Shown here piece by piece: positions 11,329 to 22,200 of a stretch of DNA of 57,997 nucleotides (position 1 is the stretch's first letter; every line of letters begins with the position of its first letter). Source of the stretch: Nemertoderma westbladi (Eukaryota > Xenacoelomorpha > Nemertodermatida > Nemertodermatidae). The stretch lies in assembly GCA_032718475.1 (NCBI GenBank), contig JAUCBJ010007595.1, forward strand, positions 1-57,997, in the 5' to 3' direction. The position numbers were made by a program, and so were the translations under genes. The notes beneath the pieces are model-generated. The model made no database searches, was not told the DNA's origin, and saw nothing but the letters and a program-made list of their open reading frames with translations.

Positions 11329-12082
11329 CTAACTCTCTGTTGTGGGGCCTTTGTAGCCCCCCCCCCACTCGCTACATTCTACTTCGCTACCTCTCGCCCC
11401 GCTACTATATATCTCTCTAGTCGACACATCAACCCTGCCACAGTCGGGTCTATTCACCCCCGCCTCTCCCTCTGCTATTGCGTGGCCTTCCAGGCCCTCT
11501 ACTCCCTGCCTACCAACTACGCGGCCTACCAGGCCCTCTGCTCCCTGTCTACTAACTACGTGGCCTACCAGGCCCTCTGCTCCCTGTCTACTAACTACGT
11601 GGCCTACCAGGCCCTCTGCTCCCTGTCTACTAACTACGTGGCCTACCAGGCCCTCTGCTCCCTGGTTACGTAGGCCCGACGTGTTTACATTAATAGCACC
11701 CATATTGGAAACGGAATTAATTTGCTCATTTGAAACAAAATCATTTGTATTATTCTGCGCGACTACGTTATCTGAATTATTTTGTAAATTCGGGCTAAGA
11801 TCATTATTTGAATTGTTCGAATTATTCTGTGTAATTGCGTTATTTAAGTTATTTTGTAGGTCCGAATTCGAGTTATTATTTTGATTATTTGAATTATTTT
11901 GCGTAACTACATCAATATTAGGATTATTTTCTACATTAACACTGGGATTGTTCTGATTTAAATTTAAATTACTACCACTAGGCAAAGTATTTCCTGTAAT
12001 AAAGGTTTGATTAGCGTTATCCCATACGGTACTATTAATATCAACAACGTCTACTGTACCATTATTATTATCACCCCCCCCC
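11329..12082 (-). pseudogene. gag: BEL gag, Asn-rich segment with 13-residue repeats
   Basis: Open from the G tract at 12074-12083 (minus strand) to TAG at 11329. It has no early ATG, so it probably continues the coiled-coil ORF after a frame change in that homopolymer. Its first half is very rich in Asn with Gln and Ser (NNSNNDLSPNLQNNSDN), a prion-like or disordered composition. Its second half has about four copies of QGAEGLVGHVVSR. It shares frame with the capsid-like part downstream. Confidence 0.6.
11480..11675. repeat. 39-bp in-frame tandem repeat inside gag
   Basis: About five copies of a 39-bp unit containing GGCCTACCAGGCCCTCTGCT. The unit equals 13 codons, so copy-number change keeps the frame; the encoded peptide is QGAEGLVGHVVSR. 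Confidence 0.9.
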
Positions 12083-13559
12083 CGCCCGTACGATTACACC
12101 AGTTCTGGGTCTGTCGTGCGGTCCCTGTCAGTGGGGTGTTAATGAACGTGTCTACGGCTCCTGGCTCCTCAAAAATACTCGAGCCGGCCCCGCTTTCAGA
12201 CGGCAACACTCGGACCAATTCCAGCTCGTGCGCCCGTCTAATCTTATTTTTTGCCGATACACCTTGGCGTTTCTCTAATTCCCTTAACTCTCGCTCAGCC
12301 TTTGCCCCTCTCTCCTCACTCTCCTGGCTGTCCCGTCTGGCCGACTCTACTACACTCCTAGCGTTCTCCCTTCGTCTCGCCTCACGTTCTTTGCGTTCCT
12401 TTTCCCTTCTTGCCTCACGTTCCTTGCGTTCCTCGTCCTCCCTTGCCTCACGCTCTCTGCACTCCTTTTCCTCTATCTCGTCACTCTCCCTAAGGCTCCT
12501 CAAAGCCCTTTCGACCCTCTCACCGTTCTCTTTAATCAATGCCGCTTCCCTCGCTAACCGCGCTCTCCCCTCCTCTAGCCGTTCCTCCATTTCCTTCTGA
12601 CCTTGCTCTGCCACGTCGAGGCGGTATGCGGCACCTATCTCTCTCACCACTCTTTCTTTCGCGGAGGATGTAACAGACTTATCGGTTACGACGGACTTCC
12701 CCCGCCTTCCCGACCTACTAACTTTCCCCGGCCTCCCGGAGCTTTCTCCGACCGACGAGGCCGAATCCTCGGGGTTAACCTCGGATTCGCCCCCTTCGAG
12801 TCCCCTCCAACCCACTGGTTTTACTCCCCGGGCATCGACCAAGTATGGCCCTATGTACACTGGCGCTACACTAGGTTCCATACTCCCACACTCCCATAGT
12901 TCAAACAGTTCGCCGGCTATCCTTTCTGCTCTCTCCCCGGCCAGTTCTCTCTGCCCAAAACGTATTAGGTAATTTAAGTGTCTATCCGACTCACCTAGTC
13001 GCTTTCTCAGTCTCACCTCGTCTACCTTCGCCCCTTCCTTCTTGGCGTCGTTTATCAGCTTCCGGGTCGCGTTGTAGGCCCGTCGAAGTCGCTCAGAAAC
13101 CCCGACGTCCTCGTCGCCGACCTCTCCTCCGTCCCTCCGGGTTCGACGTCGTACCGGCGGCTCCACCGTCGCCGTTCCGGTGGGCCGTCCGTCGCCCTCG
13201 GCCTGTAGCTGGCCGGCGACATCGGTACCGATCTCTCCTCCGTCTCTTCGCGTCCGGCGCCGCACCGTCGGCCCCACCATCGCCGTTTCGGTGGGCCGCC
13301 CGTCGCCCTCGGCCGGTAGCTGGCCGGCGACATCGGCGCGCCGTTCTCCCTCTCGTGTCGACTCGTCTCCATCTCCCTCCATCTCGCTCTCTTTCTCTCT
13401 TGGTTCGACTTCGGGTTCCAGGCCCTCCTCGTCCTGGACTTCCGGTTCGCCCGTTATCGATGTCTCCGGCGTCGTGGGCCTGTATCGCTTGGTCGCGGCC
13501 TCGCGGATCGTTTGATCTTCGTCCGGGGTCCGCGTCGGTGTCTCGCCCGATTCACTCAT
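12051..13559 (-). CDS. gag: BEL gag N-terminal ORF, charged coiled-coil protein
   Basis: 502-codon ORF starting at ATG 13559, 80 bp inside the 5' LTR, so it is the first ORF of the element's RNA. The N-terminal third is acidic and Pro/Thr-rich and contains a 37-residue tandem duplication (DNA repeat at 13123-13344). Residues about 310-470 form a long Glu/Arg-rich coiled coil. The ORF runs into GGGG codons in a G10 tract and stops shortly after, whereas the neighbouring frame stays open for another 250 codons. It is therefore probably the start of a longer gag whose frame changes in the homopolymer. No known domain recognised. Confidence 0.75.
   Translation of the reverse strand: MSESGETPTRTPDEDQTIREAATKRYRPTTPETSITGEPEVQDEEGLEPEVEPREKESEMEGDGDESTREGERRADVAGQLPAEGDGRPTETAMVGPTVRRRTRRDGGEIGTDVAGQLQAEGDGRPTGTATVEPPVRRRTRRDGGEVGDEDVGVSERLRRAYNATRKLINDAKKEGAKVDEVRLRKRLGESDRHLNYLIRFGQRELAGERAERIAGELFELWECGSMEPSVAPVYIGPYLVDARGVKPVGWRGLEGGESEVNPEDSASSVGESSGRPGKVSRSGRRGKSVVTDKSVTSSAKERVVREIGAAYRLDVAEQGQKEMEERLEEGRARLAREAALIKENGERVERALRSLRESDEIEEKECREREAREDEERKEREARREKERKEREARRRENARSVVESARRDSQESEERGAKAERELRELEKRQGVSAKNKIRRAHELELVRVLPSESGAGSSIFEEPGAVDTFINTPLTGTARQTQNWCNRTGGGGVIIIMVQ
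13123..13344. repeat. 111-bp in-frame tandem duplication in the gag N-terminal ORF
   Basis: TCTCCTCCGT at 13123 recurs at 13234 and the following roughly 100 bp match closely. The period is 37 codons, encoding two similar blocks containing DVAGQL, AEGDGRPT and VRRRTRRDGGE. Confidence 0.85.
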
Positions 13560-13639
13560 CTCGTCTGGTGGCTGATGATTCGGCTAGCTAGGTTGCAGTT
13601 CTTGATGTTCAACTAGGGCGGCAGCTCGGTTTTAGTTAC
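13560..13639 (-). other. BEL leader between 5' LTR and first ATG
   Basis: Eighty bases between the LTR end and the first ORF. The primer-binding site should lie next to 13640, but the minus-strand sequence there starts GTAACTAAAACCGAG and does not begin with the usual TGG. I could not assign a tRNA primer. Confidence 0.6.
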
Positions 13640-14177
13640 TGTGACGGGATCCAGGAGGGATCCCGATTTATCCGATGTGGTATTTAGTCCACGCGTCCCC
13701 GCCGTGTATAAGAGTGAAATAAAGATAACTGAGTTCTGAAGTTCGGTGTATAATAATAGGTTATAGGATATAGATATATTGTGAATTATACGGTAGGCGG
13801 GATACGGTAACTAAAGTCCCGTGATCCCCTAACTAAACTAATTGGCTGTACCCTACGCTAGCACTGCTGCACTGAGATAACTGAATCACTGATTAATAGG
13901 TTATTGGTTATATTGCACGGTGGCCTTACTGCTACACAATCGATGCCATTCCCCCCTCTGATTGGTTAATACCCTTGTTGGCGCCCCGTGGAGTATTCCC
14001 GTTCACTCCACCTGTTCTCCTTGGGTTAGGGGTTTGGCCCCTGACCCTCTATTGTGTGCTTCCTTCCCACTCTCATTGGGATGGCACGAGTTGGTTAATT
14101 GCCCAATCTCGTGGCTCCCAATATTGCTTATCGGCTAATAACTTTATGGGGTGTTGGCGGGATTGAATAAGCTAACA
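13640..14177 (-). repeat. 5' LTR of the BEL element (complete, 538 bp)
   Basis: On the minus strand it starts TGTTAGC and ends GTCACA, giving the canonical TG...CA termini. It carries the element's promoter and start of transcription by position. It is collinear with 1-516. Confidence 0.92.
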
Positions 14178-15372
14178 TACTCTGCGAATGGTCTTTGGAT
14201 ACTCATCTCTATCGCAAATGGTGTTCAACATGTGACTCAAAATGCTGAGAAGGTTATGTCCTAAGCTGTACTTACAGAGAAGTCTTCGTTTTCTTCTAAC
14301 AATTAACTCCTATACAAAGATGAAACAGCCAGGTCTTAGTCAGACATAGGCCTACGAATTGGCCCGACAGTTATATAGTCTCCCATTGTTATTCAGCTAT
14401 AATTTATGCTAATCGTGAACTACAGTCTCATATCGTCTGCAGAAGTTGGACATATTGAAGATATAGAGGGAACTTTTACTTTCTCCACAGGTGCTTTTCG
14501 ATTAATTGTATCCGTTTTAGTGAGAAACTCGAGCTTGCCCAGAAAAATTTCAACCAATTTAATTAAATTTTAGTATAAGCTCATTAATTGAACTTCATTT
14601 AGACAGAGACCGACCACTAATAGACTCTCAATTCTATAAACTCTAACATTTTTACATAATTCAATGTGTCCTGGTTTCTAATTATGGATTTTACTTAACC
14701 CTCTGGGTTTTATTTTAAGTGCAATTTTAATGTCACACTATATTTAATATTATCTTGCGCTGTGAGAGTCTTATGATCCTCGTCGTTTTTTTTTATTAAT
14801 TATATGCCGGTCTTACCGGATGGGTACAGTTCAACAGCGAATCAGAAGAAAGTGAAGAATGACCGCCCTAAATAATAACATTAGTTTTATATTGGTTTCG
14901 TTTTAAATTAGTTTTTCGGATGTTGAATTCAAATATACAGTAGATCCTACCCCCAAAATGGACAAATCGTATGTTATCTTAATTTTGGCAAACATTAAAT
15001 TCGACTGAATGAGATTAGATTCTATAATACCTGTATAATTGGGATAGGCACTACATAGCTGTATAATACACTTAACATCAGTCCTGTCATTACACCCTGT
15101 TGTAGGCAGGCCTTAAATATGCACAGGAATTACATTAATTTGTATGTTGAATTTGAAGTTAATTTTTCTTCTTCAAAAAATTTGTTAACAACCCTCAACC
15201 AATAATATGTGCATATCTTACCTTCATACAGTAGTACCCTTTGACCCTATGTTAAATCACTAATTAGGCCTACCCATGAACAAACAATAAATAAAATATT
15301 ATTCCGTAATGACATACAGTATATACTGTAGCTATTATGGGTAGCTTTGGGGGCGAGCCATGCATCGAGTAC
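14178..15372. other. AT-rich intergenic DNA, no gene seen
   Basis: Flank of the BEL insertion. Both strands have frequent stops; I found no domain, repeat array or RNA gene. It is the 3' side of the tetraspan gene. Confidence 0.6.
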
Positions 15373-15900
15373 CTACGTCGACCCGTAATTAGGAAGCGGC
15401 GTCTGATCCATTGTCTGATCGGTATCGTCAGAGTTACATAACTCACTCTCTCCGAGGCCATCTACCGTCAATACTTGGCAATAGCTAGCCACAACGGCCA
15501 CCATATAAAGGCCCAACAAACAATATAAACCAATGGTAACCGTTATAGCAACCTTCGTTGATTGGTTGAAATCATCTCGGAGCCACGCAATAAAACCCTC
15601 CACAATGTAGTCTATCATACAAACAAACATCAATACAACCCAGGGGTATATTAGGTGCGCGCTGCGCTGATTGGTCCCCGCTATTAGACCAATAGAAGAT
15701 GGGATCAATAGTATCATTACCCATATGGACAAGTCCTGTAATAGTGACAACACAATGGCACCAGGCGATATTGGAATAGTTGACACGTAGGTCACCTTGG
15801 CAACCAGGCTAACAATAGCTATAATCATGGTGATGTATCCGCAATAACGAGCTCCGTTGCGTAGGTTGGCACAGCAACAGCAATAATTAAGAAGCGCCAT
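15373..15900 (-). CDS. four-transmembrane LAPTM/Pasiflora-like protein
   Basis: 175 codons from ATG 15900 to TAG 15375-15373, no intron needed. The start is chosen because GACATGG is a good initiation context and places MALLNYCCCC at the N-terminus; an in-frame ATG at 15975 would add 25 residues. A Cys cluster followed by LRNGARYCGY resembles the CC-x-LRTG-type entry to helix 1 in the LAPTM and DUF4728/Pasiflora tetraspan families. Four hydrophobic segments follow: YCGYITMIIAIVSLVAKV, a long one around AIVLSLLQDLSIWVMILLIP, WVVLMFVCMIDYIVEGFIA, and VAITVTIGLYCLLGLYMVAV. The tail is acidic and ends LPNYGST. LAPTM members act in lysosomal or endosomal membranes and Pasiflora proteins in septate junctions; which applies here is unknown. 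Confidence 0.7.
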   Translation of the reverse strand: MALLNYCCCCANLRNGARYCGYITMIIAIVSLVAKVTYVSTIPISPGAIVLSLLQDLSIWVMILLIPSSIGLIAGTNQRSAHLIYPWVVLMFVCMIDYIVEGFIAWLRDDFNQSTKVAITVTIGLYCLLGLYMVAVVASYCQVLTVDGLGESELCNSDDTDQTMDQTPLPNYGST

Positions 15901-16224
15901 GTCAAAGTGGAAAAATGAAGTAATTATGTTAAGAAAATTAAACACATCGTAAAAATAATGGTTTCTTAGCGTCATCAATCAGTTGCTATTAATCACAGCG
16001 CCAAATCTATAAAGATAATAAGATTAGGTTAATTCATACTATGGGAGCGACACAATATGTTCGCAACTATGTATAAACACAACAACAGCTGGTACCGTGA
16101 CCGGTATAGGCCTAACTATAACCGAATTTGGGGTAATTGAATACGGCGCGGCGGTACGATAAAAGCTACAAATTACGGTGGATCTGTTGTAACTAAAAGG
16201 AATGGAATAAACTTGCGTTAATCG
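15901..16224. other. 5' flank of the tetraspan gene
   Basis: AT-rich sequence between the gene's start and the minisatellite. It should hold the promoter, but I see no clear core element. Confidence 0.4.
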
Positions 16225-19200
16225 ATTAGTTAGTTACAATAGTTAGGTAATCTAACAGTTAGTTACAATAGTTAGGTAATCTAACAGTTAGTTACAATAG
16301 TTAGGTAATCTAACAGTTAGTTACAATAGTTAGGTAATCTAATAGTTAGTTACAATAGTTAGGTAATATAATAGTTAGTTACAGTAGTTAGGTAATCTAA
16401 CAGTTAGTTACAATAGTTAGGTAATCTAACAGTTAGTTACAATAGTTAGGTAATCTAACAGTTAGTTACAATAGTTAGGTAATCTAACAGTTAGTTACAA
16501 TTAATAGTTAGGTAATCTAATAGTTAGTTACAATAGTTAGGTAATCTAACAGTTAGTTACAATAGTTAGGTAATCTAACAGTTAGTTACAATAGTTAGGT
16601 AATCTAACAGTTAGTTACAATTAATAGTTAGGTAATCTAATAGTTAGTTACAATAGTTAGGTAATCTAACAGTTAGTTACAATAGTTAGGTATTCCAATA
16701 GTTAGTTAGAATAGTTAGGTAATATAATAGTTAGTTACAATAGTTAGATAATGTAATAGTTAGTTACAATAGTTAGGTAATCTAATAGTTAGTTACAATA
16801 GTTAGGTAATCTAACAGTTAGTTAGAATAGTTAGGTCATCTAACAGTTAGTTACAATAGTTAGGTAATCTAATAGTTAGTTACAATAGTTAGGTAATCTA
16901 ACAGTTAGTTACAATAGTTAGGTAATCTAACAGTTAGTTACAATATTTAGGTAATCTAACAGTTATTTACAATAGTTAGGTAATCTAACAGTTAGTTACA
17001 ATAGTTAGGTAATCTAACAGTTAGTTACAATAGTTAGGTAATCTAATAGTTAGTTACAATAGTTAGGTAATCTAACAGTTAGTTACAATAGTTACGTAAT
17101 CTAACAGTTAGCTACAATAGTTAGGTAATCTAATAGTTAATTACATAGTTAGGTAATCTAACAGTTAGTTACAATAGTTAGGTAATATAATAGTTAATTA
17201 CAATAGTTAGGTAATCTAACAATTAGTTACAGTAGTTCGGTAATCTAACAGTTAGTTACAATAGTTAGGTAATCTAACAGTTAGTTACAATAGTTAGGTA
17301 ATATAAAAGTTAGTTACAATAGTTAGGTAATGTAATAGTTAGTTAAAATAGTTAGGTCACCTAACAGTTAGTTACCATAGTTAGGTAATCTAACAGTTAG
17401 TTACAATAGTTAGGTAATCTAACAGTTAGTTAAAATAGTTAGGTAATATAAAAGTTAGTTACAATAGTTAGGTAATATAATAGTTAATTACAATAGTTAG
17501 ATAATCTAACAGTTAGTTACAATAGTTAGGTAATCTAACAGTTAGTTACAATAGTTAGATAATCTAATAGTTAGTTACAATAGTTAGGTAATCTAACAGT
17601 TAGTTACAATAGTTAGGTAATCTAACAGTTAGTTACAATAGTTAGGTAATCTAACAGTTAGTTACAATAGTTGGGTAATCTAACAGTTAGTTACAATAGT
17701 TAGGTAATCTAACAGTTAGTTACAATAGTTAGGTAATCTACTAGTTAGTTACAATAGTTAGGTAATCTAACAGTTAGTTACAATAGTTAGGTAATCTAAT
17801 AGTTAGTTACAATAGTTAGGTAATCTAACAGTTAGTTACAATAGTTACGTAATCTAACAGTTAGTTACAATAGTTAGGTAATCTAATAGTTAATTACATA
17901 GTTAGGTAATCTAACAGTTAGTTACAATAGTTAGGTAATATAATAGTTAATTACAATAGTTAGGTAATCTAAGAGTTAGTTACAGTAGTTAGGTAATCTA
18001 ACAGTTAGTTACAATAATTAGGTAATCTAAAAGTTAGTTACAATAGTTAGGTAATCTAACAGTTAGTTACAATAGTTAGGTAATCTAACAGTTAGTTACA
18101 ATATTTAGGTAATCTAACAGTTATTTACAATAGTTAGGTAATCTAACAGTTAGTTACAATAGTTAGGTAATCTAACAGTTAGTTACAATAGTTAGGTAAT
18201 CTAATAGTTAGTTACAATAGTTAGGTAATCTAACAGTTAGTTACAATAGTTACGCAATCTAACAGTTAGTTACAATAGTTAGGTAATCTAATAGTTAGTT
18301 ACAATAGTTAGGTAATCTAACAGTTAGTTACAATAGTTAGGTAATCTAATAGTTAATTACATAGTTAGGTAATCTAACAGTTAGTTACAATAGTTAGGTA
18401 ATATAATAGTTAATTACAATAGTTAGGTAATCTAACAGTTAGTTACAGTAGTTAGGTAATCTAACAGTTAGTTACAATAGTTAGGTAATCTAACAGTTAG
18501 TTACAATAGTTAGGTAATCTAATAGTTAGTTACAATAGTTAGGTAATCTAACAGTTAGTTACAATAGTTAGGTAATCTAACAGTTAGTTACAATAGTTAG
18601 GTAATCTAACAGTTAGTTACAATAGTTAGATAATCTAACAGTTAGTTAAAATAGTTAGGTAATATAAAAGTTAGTTACAATAGTTAGGTAATATAATAGT
18701 TAATTACAATAGTTAGATAATCTAACAGTTAGTTGCAATAGTTAGGTAATCTAACAGTTAGTTACAATAGTTAGGTAATCTAACAGTTAGTTACAATAGT
18801 TAGATAATCTAATAGTTAGTTACAATAGTTAGGTAATCTAACAGTTAGTTACAATAGTTAGGTCATCTAACAGTTAGTTACCATAGTTAGGTAATCTAAC
18901 AGTTAGTTACAATAGTTAGGTAATATAATAGTTAATTACAATAGTTAGGTAATCTAACAGTTAGTTACCATAGTTAGGTAATATAATAGTTAATTACAAT
19001 AGTTAGGTAATCTAACAGTTAGTTACAGTAGTTAGGTAATCTAACAGTTAGTTACAATAGTTAGGTAATCTAACAGTTAGTTACAATAGTTAGGTAATAT
19101 AAAAGTTAGTTACAATAGTTAGGTAATGTAATAGTTAGTTAAAATAGTTAGGTCATCTAACAGTTAGTTACCATAGTTAGGTAATCGAACAGTTAGTTAC

Positions 19201-22200
19201 AATAGTTAGGTAATCTAACAGTTAGTTACAATAGTTAGGTAATCTAACAGTTAGTTACAATAGTTAGATAATCTAACAGTTAGTTAAAATAGTTAGGTAA
19301 TATAAAAGTTAGTTACAATAGTTAGGTAATATAATAGTTAATTACAATAGTTAGATAATCTAACAGTTAGTTGCAATAGTTAGGTAATCTAACAGTTAGT
19401 TACAATAGTTAGGTAATCTAACAGTTAGTTACAATAGTTAGATAATCTAATAGTTAGTTACAATAGTTAGGTAATCTAACAGTTAGTTACAATAGTTAGG
19501 TCATCTAACAGTTAGTTACCATAGTTAGGTAATCTAACAGTTAGTTACAATAGTTAGGTAATATAATAGTTAATTACAATAGTTAGGTAAGCTAACAGTT
19601 AGTTACAATAGTTAGGTAATCTAACAGTTAGTTACAATAGTTAGGTAATCTAATAGTTAGTTACAATAGTTAGGTAATCTAACAGTTAGTTACCATAGTT
19701 AGGTAATATAATAGTTAATTACAATAGTTAGGTAATCTAACAGTTAGTTACAATAGTTAGGTAATCTAACAGTTAGTTACAATAGTTAGGTAATCTAACA
19801 GTTAGTTACAATAGTTAGGTAATCTAATAGTTAGTTACAATAGTTAGGTAATCTAACAGTTAGTTACAATAGTTAGGTAATCTAACAGTTAGTTACAATA
19901 GTTAGGTAATCTAATAGTTAGTTACAATAGTTAGGTAATCTAACAGTTAGTTACCATAGTTAGGTAATATGATAGTTAATTACAATAGTTAGGTAATCTA
20001 ACAGTTAGTTACAGTAGTTAGGTAATCTAACAGTTAGTTACAATAGTTAGGTAATCTAACAGTTAGTTACCATAGTTAGGTAATCTAACAGTTAGTTACC
20101 ATAGTTAGGTAATCTAATAGTTAGTTACAATAGTTAGGTAATCTAACAGTTAGTTACCATAGTTAGGTAATATGATAGTTAATTACAATAGTTAGGTAAT
20201 CTAACAGTTAGTTAGAGTAGTTAGGTAATCTAACAGTTAGTTACAATAGTTAGGTAATCTAACAGTTAGTTACCATAGTTAGGTAATATGATAGTTAATT
20301 ACAATAGTTAGGTAATCTAACAGTTAGTTACAGTAGTTAGGTAATCTAACAGTTAGTTACAATAGTTAGGTAATCTAACAGTTAGTTACAATAGTTAGGT
20401 AATCTAACAGTTAGTTACAATAGTTAGGTAATCTAACAGTCAGTTACAATAGTTAGGTAATCTAACAGTTAGTTACAGTAGTTAGGTAATCTAACAGTTA
20501 GTTACAGTAGTTAGGTAATCTAACAGTTAGTTACAATAGTTAGGTAATCTAACAGTCAGTTACAATAGTTAGGTAATCTAACAGTCAGTTACAATAGTTA
20601 GGTAATCTAACAGTTAGTTACAGTAGTTAGGTAATCTAACAGTTAGTTACAATAGTTAGGTAATCTAACAGTTAGTTACAATAGTTAGGTAATATAAAAG
20701 TTAGTTACAATAGTTAGGTAATGTAATAGTTAGTTAAAATAGTTAGGTCATCTAACAGTTAGTTACCATAGTTAGGTAATCTAACAGTTAGTTACAATAG
20801 TTAGGTAATCGAACAGTTAGTTACCATAGTTAGGTAATATAATAGTTAATTACAATAGTTAGGTAATCTTACAGTTAGTTACCATAGTTAGGTAATATAA
20901 TAGTTAATTACAATAGTTAGGTAATCTAACAGTTAGTTACAGTAGTTAGGTAATCTAACAGTTAGTTACAATAGTTAGGTAATCTAACAGTTAGTTACAA
21001 TAGTTAGGTAATATAAAAGTTAGTTACAATAGTTAGGTAATGTAATAGTTAGTTAAAATAGTTAGGTCATCTAACAGTTAGTTACCATAGTTAGGTCATC
21101 TAACAGTTAGTTACAATAGTTAGGTAATCTAACAGTTAGTTACAATAGTTAGGTAATCTAACAGTTAGTTACAATAGTTAGATAATCTAACAGTTAGTTA
21201 AAATAGTTAGGTAATATAAAAGTTAGTTACAATAGTTAGGTAATATAATAGTTAATTACAATAGTTAGATAATCTAACAGTTAGTTACAATAGTTAGGTA
21301 ATCTAACAGTTAGTTACAATAGTTAGGTAATCTAACAGTTAGTTACAATAGTTAGATAATCTAATAGTTAGTTACAATAGTTAGGTAATCTAACAGTTAG
21401 TTACAATAGTTAGGTAATCTAACAGTTAGTTACAATAGTTAGGTAATCTAACAGTTAGTTACAATAGTTAGATAATATAATAGTTAGTTACAATAGTTAG
21501 GTAATCTACTAGTTAGTTACAATAGTTAGGTAATCTAACAGTTAGTTACAATAGTTGAGTAATCTAACAGTTAGTTACAATAGTTAGGTAATCTAACAGT
21601 TAGTTACAATAGTTAGGTAATCTAACAGTTAGTTACAATAGTTAGGTCATCTAACAGTTAGTTACCATAGTTAGGTAATCTAACAGTTAGTTACAATAGT
21701 TAGGTAATCTAACAGTTAGTTACAATAGTTAGGTAATCTAACAGATGTAAAACAATAGTTGGGTAATCTAACAGTTAGTTACAATAGTTAGGTAATCTAA
21801 CAGTTAGTTACAATAGTTAGATAATCTAATAGTTAGTTACAATAGTTAGGTAATCTAACAGTTAGTTACAATAGTTAGATAATGTAATAGTTAGTTACAA
21901 TAGTTAGGTAATCTAACAGTTAGTTACAATAATTAGGTAATCTAACAGTCAGTTGCAATAGTTAGGTAATCTAACAGTTAGTTACAATAGTTAGGTAATC
22001 TAACAGTTAGTTACAATAGTTGGGTAATCTAACAGTTAGTTACAATAGTTAGGTAATCTAATAGTTAGTTACAGTAGTTAGGTAATATAATAGTTAGTTA
22101 ATATAGTTAGGTAATATAAAAGTTAGTTACAATAGTTAGGTAATCTACTAGTTAGTTATAAGAGATAGGTAATCTAACAGTTAGTTACAATAGTTAGGTA

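Larger units (their letters stand above)
1..14177 (-). mobile_element. BEL/Pao LTR retrotransposon, nearly complete
   Basis: Two direct repeats (1-516 and 13640-14177) bound an internal region whose minus strand encodes a capsid-like domain, CCHC zinc knuckle, retropepsin with DSG, RT with YVDD, RNase H and a DDE integrase. Gene order and the fused protease-RT-RNase H-integrase arrangement are those of the BEL/Pao group. Seen from the minus strand the LTR begins TGTTAGC and ends GTCACA. The window starts inside the 3' LTR (22 bp missing), so the target-site duplication cannot be checked; the base string after 14177 starts TACTC. The two LTRs differ at about four positions, implying recent insertion. 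GC content is clearly above the flanks. An additional ORF lies downstream of integrase. Confidence 0.93.

Noticed and set aside
1-14177. Envelope gene in the BEL element
   Set aside because: The ORF in the env position has no signal peptide, membrane segment or glycoprotein character.
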